Origin: Candidatus Bathyarchaeota archaeon
Lineage (GTDB): Archaea; Thermoproteota; Bathyarchaeia; RBG-16-48-13; GCA-020355125
Direction of reading: 5' to 3'
Assembly (NCBI GenBank): GCA_030670615.1
Contig: DAOVBJ010000022.1
Location: forward strand, 1-10,087
Length of the DNA: 10,087 nucleotides
A model generated the notes under the pieces. That model did not search any database and had not been told where the DNA came from. It saw only the letters and a program-made list of their open reading frames with translations. Position numbers and translations under genes: made by a program. The stretch's first letter is position 1; each line of letters starts with the position of its first letter. Below, in pieces: positions 1-6,212 of this stretch.

Positions 1-1053
1 CGAATCCGCGTCTAATAACTCAGTCACGTTCCCTGAGCCAAAGAGGAGGGGAATGTTTGGGTTTCTCCTTGAGAACTCGTGATAGGCGATCAGGCTTTCC
101 ATGATTCCCGGCGTGTTGAGGGGGTTGAGGATGAGGTCTCCCACAATCTTCTTCAGTCCTAGGTTGATGGCTTGCCTCACGTTTTCTTCGAGGGACTCCG
201 CCCGCTCCAACCCAATTCTTGGAAGATATGCCTTCCGCTGGTTCGTTGGTGTCACGACGACCGGGATGTCAGAAGCGAATTCAGCCATCTCCTCGACGTT
301 TCCCCCATCCACGCTTAACACCAGGTCTGCTCCTGCATCGACGCCTGCTCTGGCCTCATCAACATTAAAGGTGTCGATGCTGACGGGAAGACTGAAGGAG
401 TCCTTAACAACTCTAACCGCTCTCGAAGCGTCTTTCGGATTTGGCTCCCCTGATATCATGCCTATGTCAATGATATCAGCTCCCGATTCCACGTAATATT
501 CAGCCTTCTCAAATATTTCGGTGTCAGAGAGGAGGGGTACATCCAGTATTTCAGCCATAACCCTCAAGGGAAAATCCTTTCCCACCTCTACGCCTCTAAT
601 AAACATGTTTCCCGGGCGCCTCAGCAAGAGCCTTCTTGTTTCTCGGCTGACTTCCAAGTCGCTTGAAACCTTTTGATGGTGATAATTCGCTAATAATCCA
701 TCCGCTGCCTCCATGCTTGAGAGCTTCACATGATTGAGTAACCTCAAAACTGAAGGTAGGTCGGTACTGTATTTTGGCCCTTTAAAGGTGGGGATTCCCA
801 CGACCTCTCCGACAATTGAGACGTCTCCCCGGACTAAGCCGGGAACGAGGATCAGATGAAAACCCTTGAGTTCCCTGTTTTTAAGCTCTTGTGTTATCCT
901 GATGGGGGATAATAATGCTGCAACAGAGACCGGTAGAGCCAACACCTCTACGTCTACTGAGCTTTCCTCAACATGTTTCTTCACATATTCCTCCGCTAGC
1001 TGTCCTGTAACGATTAGCACTCTCAATTCTTTCCACTCACGATAGGCCTTCAT
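1..1053 (-). CDS. Dihydropteroate synthase-like protein, archaeal type (partial, C-terminus off the window)
   Basis: The frame is open for 351 codons from the ATG at 1051-1053 to the left edge, so the C-terminal part is missing. The N-terminal ~150 residues begin with a Rossmann-like strand (LRVLIVTGQLAEEYV, residues 10-24), as in the archaeal dihydropteroate-synthase-related family (TIGR00284 type). A pterin-binding TIM-barrel half follows: GADIIDIG at 191-198, SGEP at 201-204, PVSIDTF at 223-229, and GSGNVTELLDADS at the edge. Family members are roughly 480-530 residues. The role in archaea is not settled; it is thought to act in H4MPT-type pterin synthesis or use, in the cytoplasm, and the mptE and mptA sequences next door fit that. 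The ATG is the only good start after an in-frame stop, with AAGGAA about 12 nt upstream. A TATA-like AT-rich stretch lies near 1086-1102. The family call is firm; the exact reaction is not. Confidence 0.9.
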   Translation of the reverse strand, partial: MKAYREWKELRVLIVTGQLAEEYVKKHVEESSVDVEVLALPVSVAALLSPIRITQELKNRELKGFHLILVPGLVRGDVSIVGEVVGIPTFKGPKYSTDLPSVLRLLNHVKLSSMEAADGLLANYHHQKVSSDLEVSRETRRLLLRRPGNMFIRGVEVGKDFPLRVMAEILDVPLLSDTEIFEKAEYYVESGADIIDIGMISGEPNPKDASRAVRVVKDSFSLPVSIDTFNVDEARAGVDAGADLVLSVDGGNVEEMAEFASDIPVVVTPTNQRKAYLPRIGLERAESLEENVRQAINLGLKKIVGDLILNPLNTPGIMESLIAYHEFSRRNPNIPLLFGSGNVTELLDADS

Positions 1054-1176
1054 GAATTCTTTTGGTTCCTTAAAGGAAGGATAAATGCCATAAGCTTAAT
1101 TTAGTTTGTTGCTTCTGAAAGATACCTGATTCAACGATGAGTCAACTTGAGTTTTCCCCCTCATCTTTTAAGCCAG
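1054..1176. promoter_or_regulatory. Divergent promoter region between the DHPS-like gene and the mptA remnant
   Basis: This is a 123-bp gap between two genes pointing away from each other. The sequence TAAGCTTAATTTAG near 1090-1103 is AT-rich and nearly symmetrical, so it could serve as a TATA element on either strand. It lies about 37-50 nt from the minus-strand ATG at 1053. A second AT patch (CTTTTAAG) sits near 1164-1171, very close to the plus-strand ATG. No experimental start is visible, so this is inference from composition and position. Confidence 0.3.
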
Positions 1177-1422
1177 ATGATTGACTTGCAGGAAAGTTCT
1201 CCCAAAATATGCCTCAAGTTTACGCGGGTGGGCGTGAAAAATCTGATCATGGAACTTAAGGTTCGGTGTAAGCATTAACTCATTTCCCTCCTTCCAACAG
1301 TTGAGCTCTATATTGATCTTCCAAGTAGCAAGAGAGGTGTCCACAAGCATGACATCATTGCGGAGAAAACCACGACCCTCGGAGAGATCCGGGCAGAGAT
1401 GGACGCCGCTGACGAAGGTTAA
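1177..1422 (+). pseudogene. mptA: mptA remnant: GTP cyclohydrolase (MptA/FolE2 family), internally deleted and with a stop
   Basis: Frame 1 from the ATG at 1177 reads a typical MptA N-terminus: MIDLQESSPK, then KFTRVGVKNL, then after an in-frame TAA (1276-1278) LLPTVELYIDLPSSKRGVH. Intact MptA proteins have here a D-x-Q-x-x-x-P segment, LTRVGV, and FVDLPSxxKGxHMSR. Instead of HMSR the frame runs straight into HKHDIIAEKTTTLGEIRAEM and a TAA at 1420-1422. That second part matches the C-terminal end of the family (SIHxHNxxAERxxTLGELRAE). So about 60 N-terminal and 25 C-terminal residues are fused, and roughly 200 central residues, with most of the active site, are gone. MptA makes 7,8-dihydroneopterin cyclic phosphate from GTP in H4MPT synthesis; this copy cannot. 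The family comparison is from memory. An intact copy may exist elsewhere in the genome. Confidence 0.8.
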
Positions 1423-2174
1423 AGGAGGGTCAGGATCTCTCTCGAAGTGATCTTTTGGAACCCTCTAATTCCCTCACTTCTGCTTGTAACGTCGTAGAGG
1501 GGAACCCTCGTTCTATTCGCCAGCCACTCAAGAAGAGCCTTTCCCATCGTAAGCTTCTTTCTCTTAACACTGATCGATCTGGGTTTGTCCTTCGAGTATT
1601 TTCCAATTTCCGGCCCAAAACCCATTCCTGCCACGACAATGAACCGTGCATCCATCTCAGCTGCAAGGAAAACAGCTCTATCCCCATCCGTGAAACCCCA
1701 AAAGTTATACACGTTCGGTCGGGGTTGGACCTGCGTTGTACCGATCGGGTTATCCAGTTGTGGGACAATTCGTTCAAGCATAGGAATGTTGTCGCCGTGG
1801 CCGTGTACAGCCATGAGCGCTCCCGCCCTATCTGCCTGAAGGAGGTCGTGGATTCTCCCATCTAAGTCCGTTACCACAATCCTCGGAACCGACTTGACCA
1901 CGTGAAGAACCGCCGTTGTCGCTCCATCAGCAGCGATGAGGACGAACCCGCCTAGAATCCCCACATCCATAATTTCCTTTAAGTCGTTTTCCAAGGACGG
2001 CCCTGCCCCCAAAATCAAGACAGGCTGACTGCTAATCGCTTTTCGCAGTCGAGTAAGGGGAATGGCCCTTCCTCTGAGTAAACGACTTAACACGTCGGCT
2101 GCACGCTGATCTTCATCTGGACTATAACCAAACGTTCTGACAATCCGGTCATACCACGCTTGCCATTCCTTCAT
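1419..2174 (-). CDS. mptE: 6-hydroxymethyl-7,8-dihydropterin pyrophosphokinase, MptE-like (DUF115)
   Basis: The protein matches the archaeal DUF115/MptE family, which transfers pyrophosphate from ATP to 6-hydroxymethyl-7,8-dihydropterin in H4MPT (or archaeal folate) synthesis and replaces bacterial FolK. Numbering from an upstream TTG at 2187-2189, the signature blocks are GAGPSLE (61-67), IAADGAT (85-91), VTDLDG (106-111), VHGHGDN (128-134), GTTQV (150-154), NFWGFTDGDRAVFLA (162-176) and AGMGFG (187-192), all intact. Length (251 residues from the ATG) is normal. I chose the ATG at 2172-2174 because homologs begin near MKEW; the TTG would add five residues and neither has a clear SD. No signal peptide or membrane segment is present. 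Its stop overlaps the stop of the mptA remnant on the other strand, and the DHPS-like gene lies beyond, giving a pterin locus. Confidence 0.9.
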   Translation of the reverse strand: MKEWQAWYDRIVRTFGYSPDEDQRAADVLSRLLRGRAIPLTRLRKAISSQPVLILGAGPSLENDLKEIMDVGILGGFVLIAADGATTAVLHVVKSVPRIVVTDLDGRIHDLLQADRAGALMAVHGHGDNIPMLERIVPQLDNPIGTTQVQPRPNVYNFWGFTDGDRAVFLAAEMDARFIVVAGMGFGPEIGKYSKDKPRSISVKRKKLTMGKALLEWLANRTRVPLYDVTSRSEGIRGFQKITSREILTLL

Positions 2175-2242
2175 ATTCACGGTTCTCAACTAACAGCTTG
2201 TTATTCATAACACGAATGAAACGTCATATGCCCTAATACACT

Positions 2243-2397
2243 GCAAAGATCGCCTTAACCCTTTTCCTTCATCCCCCTCTGCTTCCTTGGTTCCCTGAGG
2301 TTCTTCATTCATGCGGCCCTGTCCTTTAATTACGATAAAACGGGCCTGTCCAAAAAGCAATTTTAATAGAGTCGGGAGAGGATTTCCGCTTAACATG
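2243..2397 (-). repeat. Copy A of a ~155-bp dispersed repeat
   Basis: This block matches 6731-6885 in the same orientation and at the same length. By eye identity is about 80% overall. It is higher at both ends: about 39 of 44 positions starting at GCAAAGATC, and all but about 6 of 75 around CCTTTAATTACGATAAAA to GGATTTCCGCTT. Read on the minus strand it starts about 40 nt after the dehydrogenase stop, passes a near-palindrome flanked by T runs, and ends in a purine-rich tract (GGAAGCAGAGGGGGAT). A 63-codon open frame crosses it but is not conserved in copy B, so I treat the block as non-coding. It could be a MITE-like element, a terminator-bearing repeat or an untranslated RNA element. Confidence 0.8.
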
Positions 2398-2408
2398 CTA
2401 CTGTCTTC

Positions 2409-2418
2409 AGCTAGCTAG
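2409..2418. repeat. AGCTAGCTAG tract
   Basis: This short (AGCT)n tract lies between repeat copy A and the end of the dehydrogenase gene. It is one of about ten such tracts in the window, nearly all between genes. TAG occurs in more than one frame on both strands. Confidence 0.6.
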
Positions 2419-2434
2419 ATGGAAGGAACAAACA

Positions 2435-3394
2435 CTATTCTTTCCAAACTTGAGGGTTTACGATTCGCTGGGGTCTCTGACCCTTTATGAATCGAATTAT
2501 GTTTTCTATACCCGCTTGGGCCAGCGGGACTTCCCTAGCTGTACCTATAATGGGAGTTAAGACTATGTTGTCGAGTTTTCGAAGAGGACTGTCCACGCTC
2601 AGGGGCTCCTCCTCATAAACGTCAAGGCCGGCTCCCCCGATACCCCTCTTCTCAAGACACTTAATCAGAGCTTTCTCACTGATAATTCCCCCTCTGGCTG
2701 TGTTTACTAGGAGCGCCGTAGGCTTCATCAAAGCCAATTCCTCTTCTCCAATGAGTCCCCGAGTCTTCTCTGTCAGGGCACAGTGGATAGAGATTGCATC
2801 AGATTCCTTAAGGAGGGTCTTAAGGTCCACCAGTTCAGCGCTAACAAGTTCAGCTTTATCAGAGGTGACGTAGGGGTCGTAGACGAGTACCCTCATGTTG
2901 AAGGCTAACCTCCCCTTCAACGCTGTTCGAGACCCTATATTTCCCAAGCCAATGACGCCGAGCGTCTTTCCCCAGAGCAACATATCAGGTGGGGGTGGAC
3001 GCCTGAATTGTCCTGCTCTCATGGAACGGTCTGCATAAGAGACACGCCTTGCGAGATCTAGAATCAGAGTCAATGCCAGTTCGGAGACCGACTCAGCGTT
3101 TACACCTGCTGCGTTACAAACGATGATCCCGTTTTTGGTGGCAGCCTCAACGTCAATATGTTCATATCCAGCGCTGAAGGTCTGGATCATCTCGAGGCTC
3201 TTACCAGCTTCTATAACCGGTCTACTGACACGTAGTCTCGAGTGTGATGGAGGAACGAGTATGTTGATGTCCCTTATTCTCTCAATATACTCTTCCTCTG
3301 TTGTAGTCCTTATACATCGGACCTCAGCTATATTCCCCAGAGCTTTTTCGAGGCGTGGAGATGGGTGTGGACAAAAAACCTTCTTCTTTTCCAT
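2435..3394 (-). CDS. D-isomer-specific 2-hydroxyacid dehydrogenase family protein lacking the catalytic His
   Basis: This family oxidises or reduces D-2-hydroxy acids with NAD(P) in the cytoplasm. Counting from an upstream GTG at 3404-3406, the fold is complete: substrate-side strands at 9-100, QTFSAGYEHID (75-85), NAESVSELALTLIL (103-116), the nucleotide-binding GLGNIG (153-158), the acidic patch VYDPY (175-179), catalytic Arg in NTARGG (R238) and the Glu region VYEEEP (263-268). The usual third catalytic residue, His in LTPHIxG, is missing: the sequence reads LTPIIGTARE with Ile at 286 (codon ATT, 2549-2551). The frame is otherwise clean. I prefer the ATG at 3392-3394 (319 residues), matching where homologs usually begin; no strong SD is seen. 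The divergent neighbour is a broken HpcH/HpaI aldolase, a common partner in sugar-acid metabolism. The substrate is unknown; the protein may be inactive or altered. Confidence 0.88.
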   Translation of the reverse strand: MEKKKVFCPHPSPRLEKALGNIAEVRCIRTTTEEEYIERIRDINILVPPSHSRLRVSRPVIEAGKSLEMIQTFSAGYEHIDVEAATKNGIIVCNAAGVNAESVSELALTLILDLARRVSYADRSMRAGQFRRPPPPDMLLWGKTLGVIGLGNIGSRTALKGRLAFNMRVLVYDPYVTSDKAELVSAELVDLKTLLKESDAISIHCALTEKTRGLIGEEELALMKPTALLVNTARGGIISEKALIKCLEKRGIGGAGLDVYEEEPLSVDSPLRKLDNIVLTPIIGTAREVPLAQAGIENIIRFIKGQRPQRIVNPQVWKE

Positions 3395-3408
3395 GGTTGA
3401 ACCCACAT

Positions 3409-3515
3409 CGAACTCATTTATGTCGATAATATCTATGTTTTACATACACAAACATGTTACTACTTAAATTCTTCTTGGTAGTACCAACTACTGCAACTTA
3501 AAGCTGGTTAAGGTT
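3409..3515. promoter_or_regulatory. Divergent promoter region between dehydrogenase and aldolase remnant
   Basis: This is a 107-bp AT-rich gap. The sequence ACTTAAATT near 3461-3469 is TATA-like. It lies about 50 nt before the aldolase ATG at 3516 and about 65-75 nt before the dehydrogenase ATG on the other strand. A second AT-rich patch (ATGTTTTACATAC, 3433-3445) is nearer the dehydrogenase. Assignment is by composition only. Confidence 0.3.
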
Positions 3516-4088
3516 ATGAAAAACAGTTTAAAAGAAAAACTGAAAGCTGGTGAACAGACTTTCGGATTATGAATGTCGATTCCAAGTCCCAACGTAACAG
3601 ATTCGCTAGCACAACTACCCTTTGATTGGTTTGTCTTCGACGGTGAGCACTCAGCAATGGACGAGCACATTGCAGAAACATTGATGATGGGCACAAGAGA
3701 CACCTCCGTCACCACCCTTTACAGAGTTGCATGGAACGATCCAGTGAGAATCAAAAGAGCCCTCGACATAGGCTCTTATGGGCTCGTCATACCATGGGTT
3801 AACACTAGACAAGAGACAATAGATGCTGTGAAGGCATGAAAGTATCCACCCGAGGGGAACAGAGGCTGCGAACCAAGAAGGAGCTCCTACCTAGATCCCG
3901 ATTACGTGTGAACAGCCAACGATGAGCTGCTAATAATCATTCAGATCGAGACTCTCAACGCCGTCAATAACATAGATAAAAAATTAATGGTTAACGGAGT
4001 TGACTGCTGCTTCATAGGGCCTGCAGACCTATCAATGAGCATGAATCTCCGACAATCAGACATATTTACGAAACATAAACACACATAA
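3516..4088 (+). pseudogene. HpcH/HpaI-type aldolase (2-keto-3-deoxy sugar-acid aldolase family), pseudogene
   Basis: Frame 3 from the ATG at 3516 can be followed for 190 codons. It reads MKNSLKEKLKAGEQTFGL, TGA (3570-3572), MSIPSPNVTDSLAQLPFDW, FVFDGEHSAMD, LYRVAWNDPVRIKRALDIG, VIPWVNT, AVKA, TGA (3837-3839), KYPPEGNRG, PDYV, TGA (3909-3911), TANDELLIIIQIET, GVDCCFIGPADLSMSM. These blocks are the family's conserved ones: the active-site His in GEH, Arg in YRV, and the metal-binding Glu in QIE and Asp in GPADL. The family normally has about 255 residues; after DLSMSMNLRQSDIF the sequence ends at TAA (4086-4088), so the last ~70 residues are lost. Intact relatives cleave 2-keto-3-deoxy sugar acids to pyruvate plus an aldehyde. 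All three internal stops are TGA; the first sits where relatives have Trp. With the missing C-terminus, decay is the simplest reading. Confidence 0.88.
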
Positions 4089-4404
4089 TTACTTTGTCCG
4101 CATTTTTTTATGACCTATTAAGCTTCAATCAATCAACTAGATAATTTCAAGTCGAGTTAGCTATCATAATATTTTAATATTATTATTTCTCGCAAAGTTT
4201 TTAATGCGTATTCAAAGCTAGCTAGTTAAAAAGAAGCGTTTTTTGAGTAGTGATTTTAAGAACGACATTATAATGAAATATGAAATCAGTCAGAGGTGCA
4301 AACGAAAAAGATAGTAATAGTTAAAGAGGAGATTCTAATTCTTCAGAACGGGTTTTATTCCTAACTAGATACATAGACAACAAATTATCTATACTATGTA
4401 AATA
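4089..4404. other. AT-rich intergenic stretch, no gene seen
   Basis: I find no coding remnant here. It contains a perfect 8-bp inverted repeat with a TT spacer (4166-4183, ATAATATT/AATATTAT), a small CGCA/TGCG hairpin (about 4193-4208), one AGCTAGCTAG tract (4216-4225) and several TATA-like patches. The segment just before 4405 (AAATTATCTATACTATG, near 4382) could be the promoter of the candidate RNA that follows. Confidence 0.4.
4216..4225. repeat. AGCTAGCTAG tract
   Basis: This intergenic (AGCT)n tract is the same motif as at 2409, 6183, 6722, 9842 and 10006. It is followed by an A-rich run and a T run (4238-4245). Confidence 0.6.
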
Positions 4405-4490
4405 GTGGCGCCTCCTCATCTCACAAGAGAACTAGTTCGAGGTCAGTCGAATAATGCAAATGCAAGGATTTAGAGACGCCACCTTTTTTT
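4405..4490 (+). ncRNA. Candidate structured small RNA with closing stem and poly-T end
   Basis: GTGGCG (4405-4410) pairs with CGCCAC (4477-4482). After one mismatch, CTC (4412-4414) pairs with GAG (4473-4475), giving 9 pairs that close the element. Inside are two further hairpins: TCTC-ACAA-GAGA (4419-4430) and TTCGA-GGTCAG-TCGAA (4436-4451). Straight after the closing stem comes CC and a run of seven T (4484-4490), then GG and six more T. This is what a small archaeal transcript with its own terminator would look like, and the stem is markedly GC-richer than the sequence around it. It does not match tRNA, 5S, or C/D-box layouts that I can recognise. An inverted-repeat insertion element or a plain terminator are alternatives. 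Confidence 0.4.
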
Positions 4491-4498
4491 GGTTTTTT
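4484..4498 (+). terminator. Poly-T terminator downstream of the stem
   Basis: Two T runs (4484-4490 and 4493-4498) follow directly on the GC-rich closing stem. Archaeal termination is mainly driven by T tracts, so this would end a plus-strand transcript. Confidence 0.45.
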
Positions 4499-4531
4499 GA
4501 GCTTATTAAAGATAACGAAGGAGAGGTTTCA

Positions 4532-4600
4532 ATGAGGTATAGCACACGCTGTTGCGTATCTTTATTCATTAATAACTTTACTAATGAAATGTGTAGCTAG
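4532..4600 (+). CDS. Possible 22-residue small ORF behind a strong SD
   Basis: An ATG at 4532-4534 follows AAGGAGAGG (about 4518-4526) at a normal spacing. The frame gives 22 residues with three cysteines (including a CC pair) and stops at TAG (4598-4600), inside an AGCTAGC tract. I recognise no family. The SD is the only positive evidence; it could be a gene remnant or chance. It lies just after the T runs of the candidate RNA and before two palindromes. Confidence 0.2.
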   Translation: MRYSTRCCVSLFINNFTNEMCS

Positions 4601-4623
4601 CGCGCGCTACCAACGTCTAGACG
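4594..4623. repeat. Palindrome pair beside an AGCTAGC tract
   Basis: TAGCTAGC (4594-4601) runs into a perfect 12-bp palindrome TAGCGCGCGCTA (4598-4609). Four bases later comes a perfect 10-bp palindrome CGTCTAGACG (4614-4623). Dyad symmetry of this kind suits a dimeric DNA-binding protein or a recombination site, but nothing shows which. Confidence 0.5.
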
Positions 4624-4686
4624 CTCATATAATGTCCCATCTTATTTTGTAGTAATTACACGTTAGTTAGCTATGAAGCGAGTGCG

Positions 4687-4740
4687 TAGCTAGATGTCTT
4701 CCACCATTTTTTTAGAGTAACTTTTAAGTAATTAGCTAGC
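4687..4740. repeat. Two TAGCTAG tracts upstream of the acetyltransferase gene
   Basis: TAGCTAG at 4687-4693 and TAGCTAGC at 4733-4740 flank a T run and a TATA-like box. A looser relative, GTTAGTTAGCTA, is at 4662-4673. They belong to the window-wide AGCT series. Confidence 0.5.
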
Positions 4741-4793
4741 CTATTTTTTGCGCTTAATCTAATTAAGGAAACATGATGGAATCGGAGGAATAG
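4719..4793 (+). promoter_or_regulatory. Promoter, SD and leader of the acetyltransferase gene
   Basis: CTTTTAAG at 4721-4728 is a fair TATA box about 65-70 nt before the start. The SD GGAGGAA (4784-4790) is five bases ahead of TTG (4794-4796), which decides that start. A tiny frame ATG-ATG-GAA-TCG-GAG-GAA-TAG (4773-4793) ends exactly one base before the TTG, so a translating ribosome could terminate and reinitiate there; this is speculative. Confidence 0.45.
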
Positions 4794-6041
4794 TTGTTGA
4801 ATAATACATATCGTATCAGACGGGCGGAATCATCTGACGACGCTAAACGATTGCATGCACTGTTTTCAGACGTTTTTCATCCTGACGATATAGGTACTCT
4901 TGCCGAAACTATGTTTCATCATCTGCCCCGGATGGAGCGAAAGTACTGGTTTATCGCTGAGGAGAAAGAAACAGCGAAGATCGTCTCTGCATTTGCTCTT
5001 ATCCCTTGGACGTGGGAATTGGAAGGGATAAGGCTGCGCGTTGCTGAAATGGGAATAGTCGGAACTCAGGAAAAGCATCGGGGGCGAGGACTCATGAGAC
5101 TCCTAAATCACGAATTTGATAAGACCCTTGACGAAGAAAAGTTTGATCTTGCGATCATCCAGGGCATTCCTGGCTTTTATCATCGATTTGGGTACCATTA
5201 TGCTATTCCCCTAGAAAATCATATCAATATGCCTCTCCATTTAATCTCGGACGAACAAGGAAAAGATAACTATTCGTTTCGTCTTGCCCGCGTAGAGGAT
5301 ATTCCCTATCTGCTGCAGGCAGACCAAATTTATCGAGAACAATTCTCCCTTTCTACGTTCAGAGACAAAGCCAACTGGAAATACTTGTTGACAGATAGCC
5401 TCAACACGGAATATGGGTCTGAATATTGGGTTATGGAACATCGAGATAAGCCCGCACAGTTTTATTGCCGAATCCCTAGACACGGCTTTGGCAGCGGACT
5501 TATTCTCAGTGAAATCAGCGAAAACATAACATACGAAGCCCTTCGATACCTGCTCTCCTTCTGTAGAAAACACGCTCTTGAACGAAAAAAACCCTATATC
5601 CGACTCAATCTCCACCACGATTCAACAGCCAGCAAAATGGCTATTTCTATGGGAGCCGAACAAGGAAAAACTTACGCCTGGCAGATAAAAATACCGAACA
5701 TGATACGTCTGCTGACAACAATGGGTCCAATCCTCGAACAACGCGTGGAGACCAGTTCGTTCAAACAGTTCTCTGGGACTCTTAGGCTAAACTTCTTCAA
5801 AACGAAAGTGGATCTCCAATGGATCAAGGGACATCTTGAAAACGTATTACCGGCAGAAGGTCAGTGCAAGGATACGTTCTCTATCAACGCGGATCTCTTT
5901 CCTGCCCTCTGTTTGGGTCACAGAACATGGCAGGAAATTCGGTATATCCGACCCGATATATCACCATCCTCTGGAAGAAGCGCGCTTTTGGTCGAGACTC
6001 TTTTCCCTCCCAGAAAATCGTGGATCCACGAACAGTATTAA
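4794..6041 (+). CDS. GNAT family N-acetyltransferase, Eis-like three-domain form
   Basis: The protein transfers an acetyl group from acetyl-CoA to an amine; the substrate cannot be told from sequence. The first GNAT domain is residues 5-145: RRAESSDDAKRL, VAEMGIVGTQEKHRGRGLMR (83-102, holding the Q/R-x-x-G-x-G acetyl-CoA loop), then IIQGIPGFYHRFGYHY (121-136), a signature of Eis-like proteins. A second GNAT-like domain starts at FRLARVEDIPYLL and includes NLHHDSTASKMAISMG. The end (from about residue 295) resembles the small sterol-carrier-like C-terminal domain of that group. Length 415 is typical. The start is TTG, fixed by GGAGGAA five bases upstream; a second TTG follows directly. No signal peptide or membrane span is seen. 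It stands alone between long non-coding stretches, so its partners are unknown. Relatives are common in bacteria, so transfer is possible. Confidence 0.88.
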   Translation: MLNNTYRIRRAESSDDAKRLHALFSDVFHPDDIGTLAETMFHHLPRMERKYWFIAEEKETAKIVSAFALIPWTWELEGIRLRVAEMGIVGTQEKHRGRGLMRLLNHEFDKTLDEEKFDLAIIQGIPGFYHRFGYHYAIPLENHINMPLHLISDEQGKDNYSFRLARVEDIPYLLQADQIYREQFSLSTFRDKANWKYLLTDSLNTEYGSEYWVMEHRDKPAQFYCRIPRHGFGSGLILSEISENITYEALRYLLSFCRKHALERKKPYIRLNLHHDSTASKMAISMGAEQGKTYAWQIKIPNMIRLLTTMGPILEQRVETSSFKQFSGTLRLNFFKTKVDLQWIKGHLENVLPAEGQCKDTFSINADLFPALCLGHRTWQEIRYIRPDISPSSGRSALLVETLFPPRKSWIHEQY

Positions 6042-6182
6042 GACAAGGCAGGAGCTAGCTGATCCAAGAACTAACTCGCGCGCTTCTCTTTTAACAAGCC
6101 AAACGTCATAGATTATTAATGTCTAGGCGTTTGTGGTGGGAAGATGATTGAAGTCCAGACGTAAATATACTTCCTATTTTTT
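6042..6182 (+). terminator. Downstream region of the acetyltransferase gene ending in a T run
   Basis: An AGCTAGCT tract (6053-6060) follows the stop. An imperfect stem (GTCTaGGC near 6121 with a matching segment ending CCAGAC near 6161) precedes seven to eight T (6175-6182), which could terminate the gene's transcript. No coding sequence is seen. Confidence 0.35.
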
Positions 6183-6195
6183 TAGCTAGCTAGCT
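6183..6195. repeat. TAGCTAGCTAGCT tract
   Basis: This is the longest uninterrupted AGCT tract in the window (13 bp). It lies directly after a T run and directly before a GC-richer, foldable stretch. Confidence 0.65.
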
Positions 6196-6212
6196 GCGAT
6201 GAAGATGATTAG

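Noticed and set aside
1168..1350. 60-codon minus-strand ORF
   Set aside because: It lies opposite the mptA remnant, whose frame gives recognisable family motifs; the minus-strand frame gives none.
1455..1865. Long plus-strand ORF inside mptE
   Set aside because: It is the antisense shadow of a gene with a full set of MptE motifs.
2205..2396. 63-codon minus-strand ORF over repeat copy A
   Set aside because: The same frame in copy B is broken by stops, so the repeat is conserved as DNA or RNA rather than protein.
3570..3911. Selenoprotein or recoded TGA in the aldolase
   Set aside because: There is no hairpin that I can recognise as an archaeal SECIS, the three sites are not all Cys positions, and the C-terminus is missing; decay is simpler. 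Kept only as a checkable alternative.
4405..4490. Degenerate tRNA
   Set aside because: The closing stem is not followed by a D arm, there is no 7-nt anticodon loop, and no T-loop consensus in the right place.
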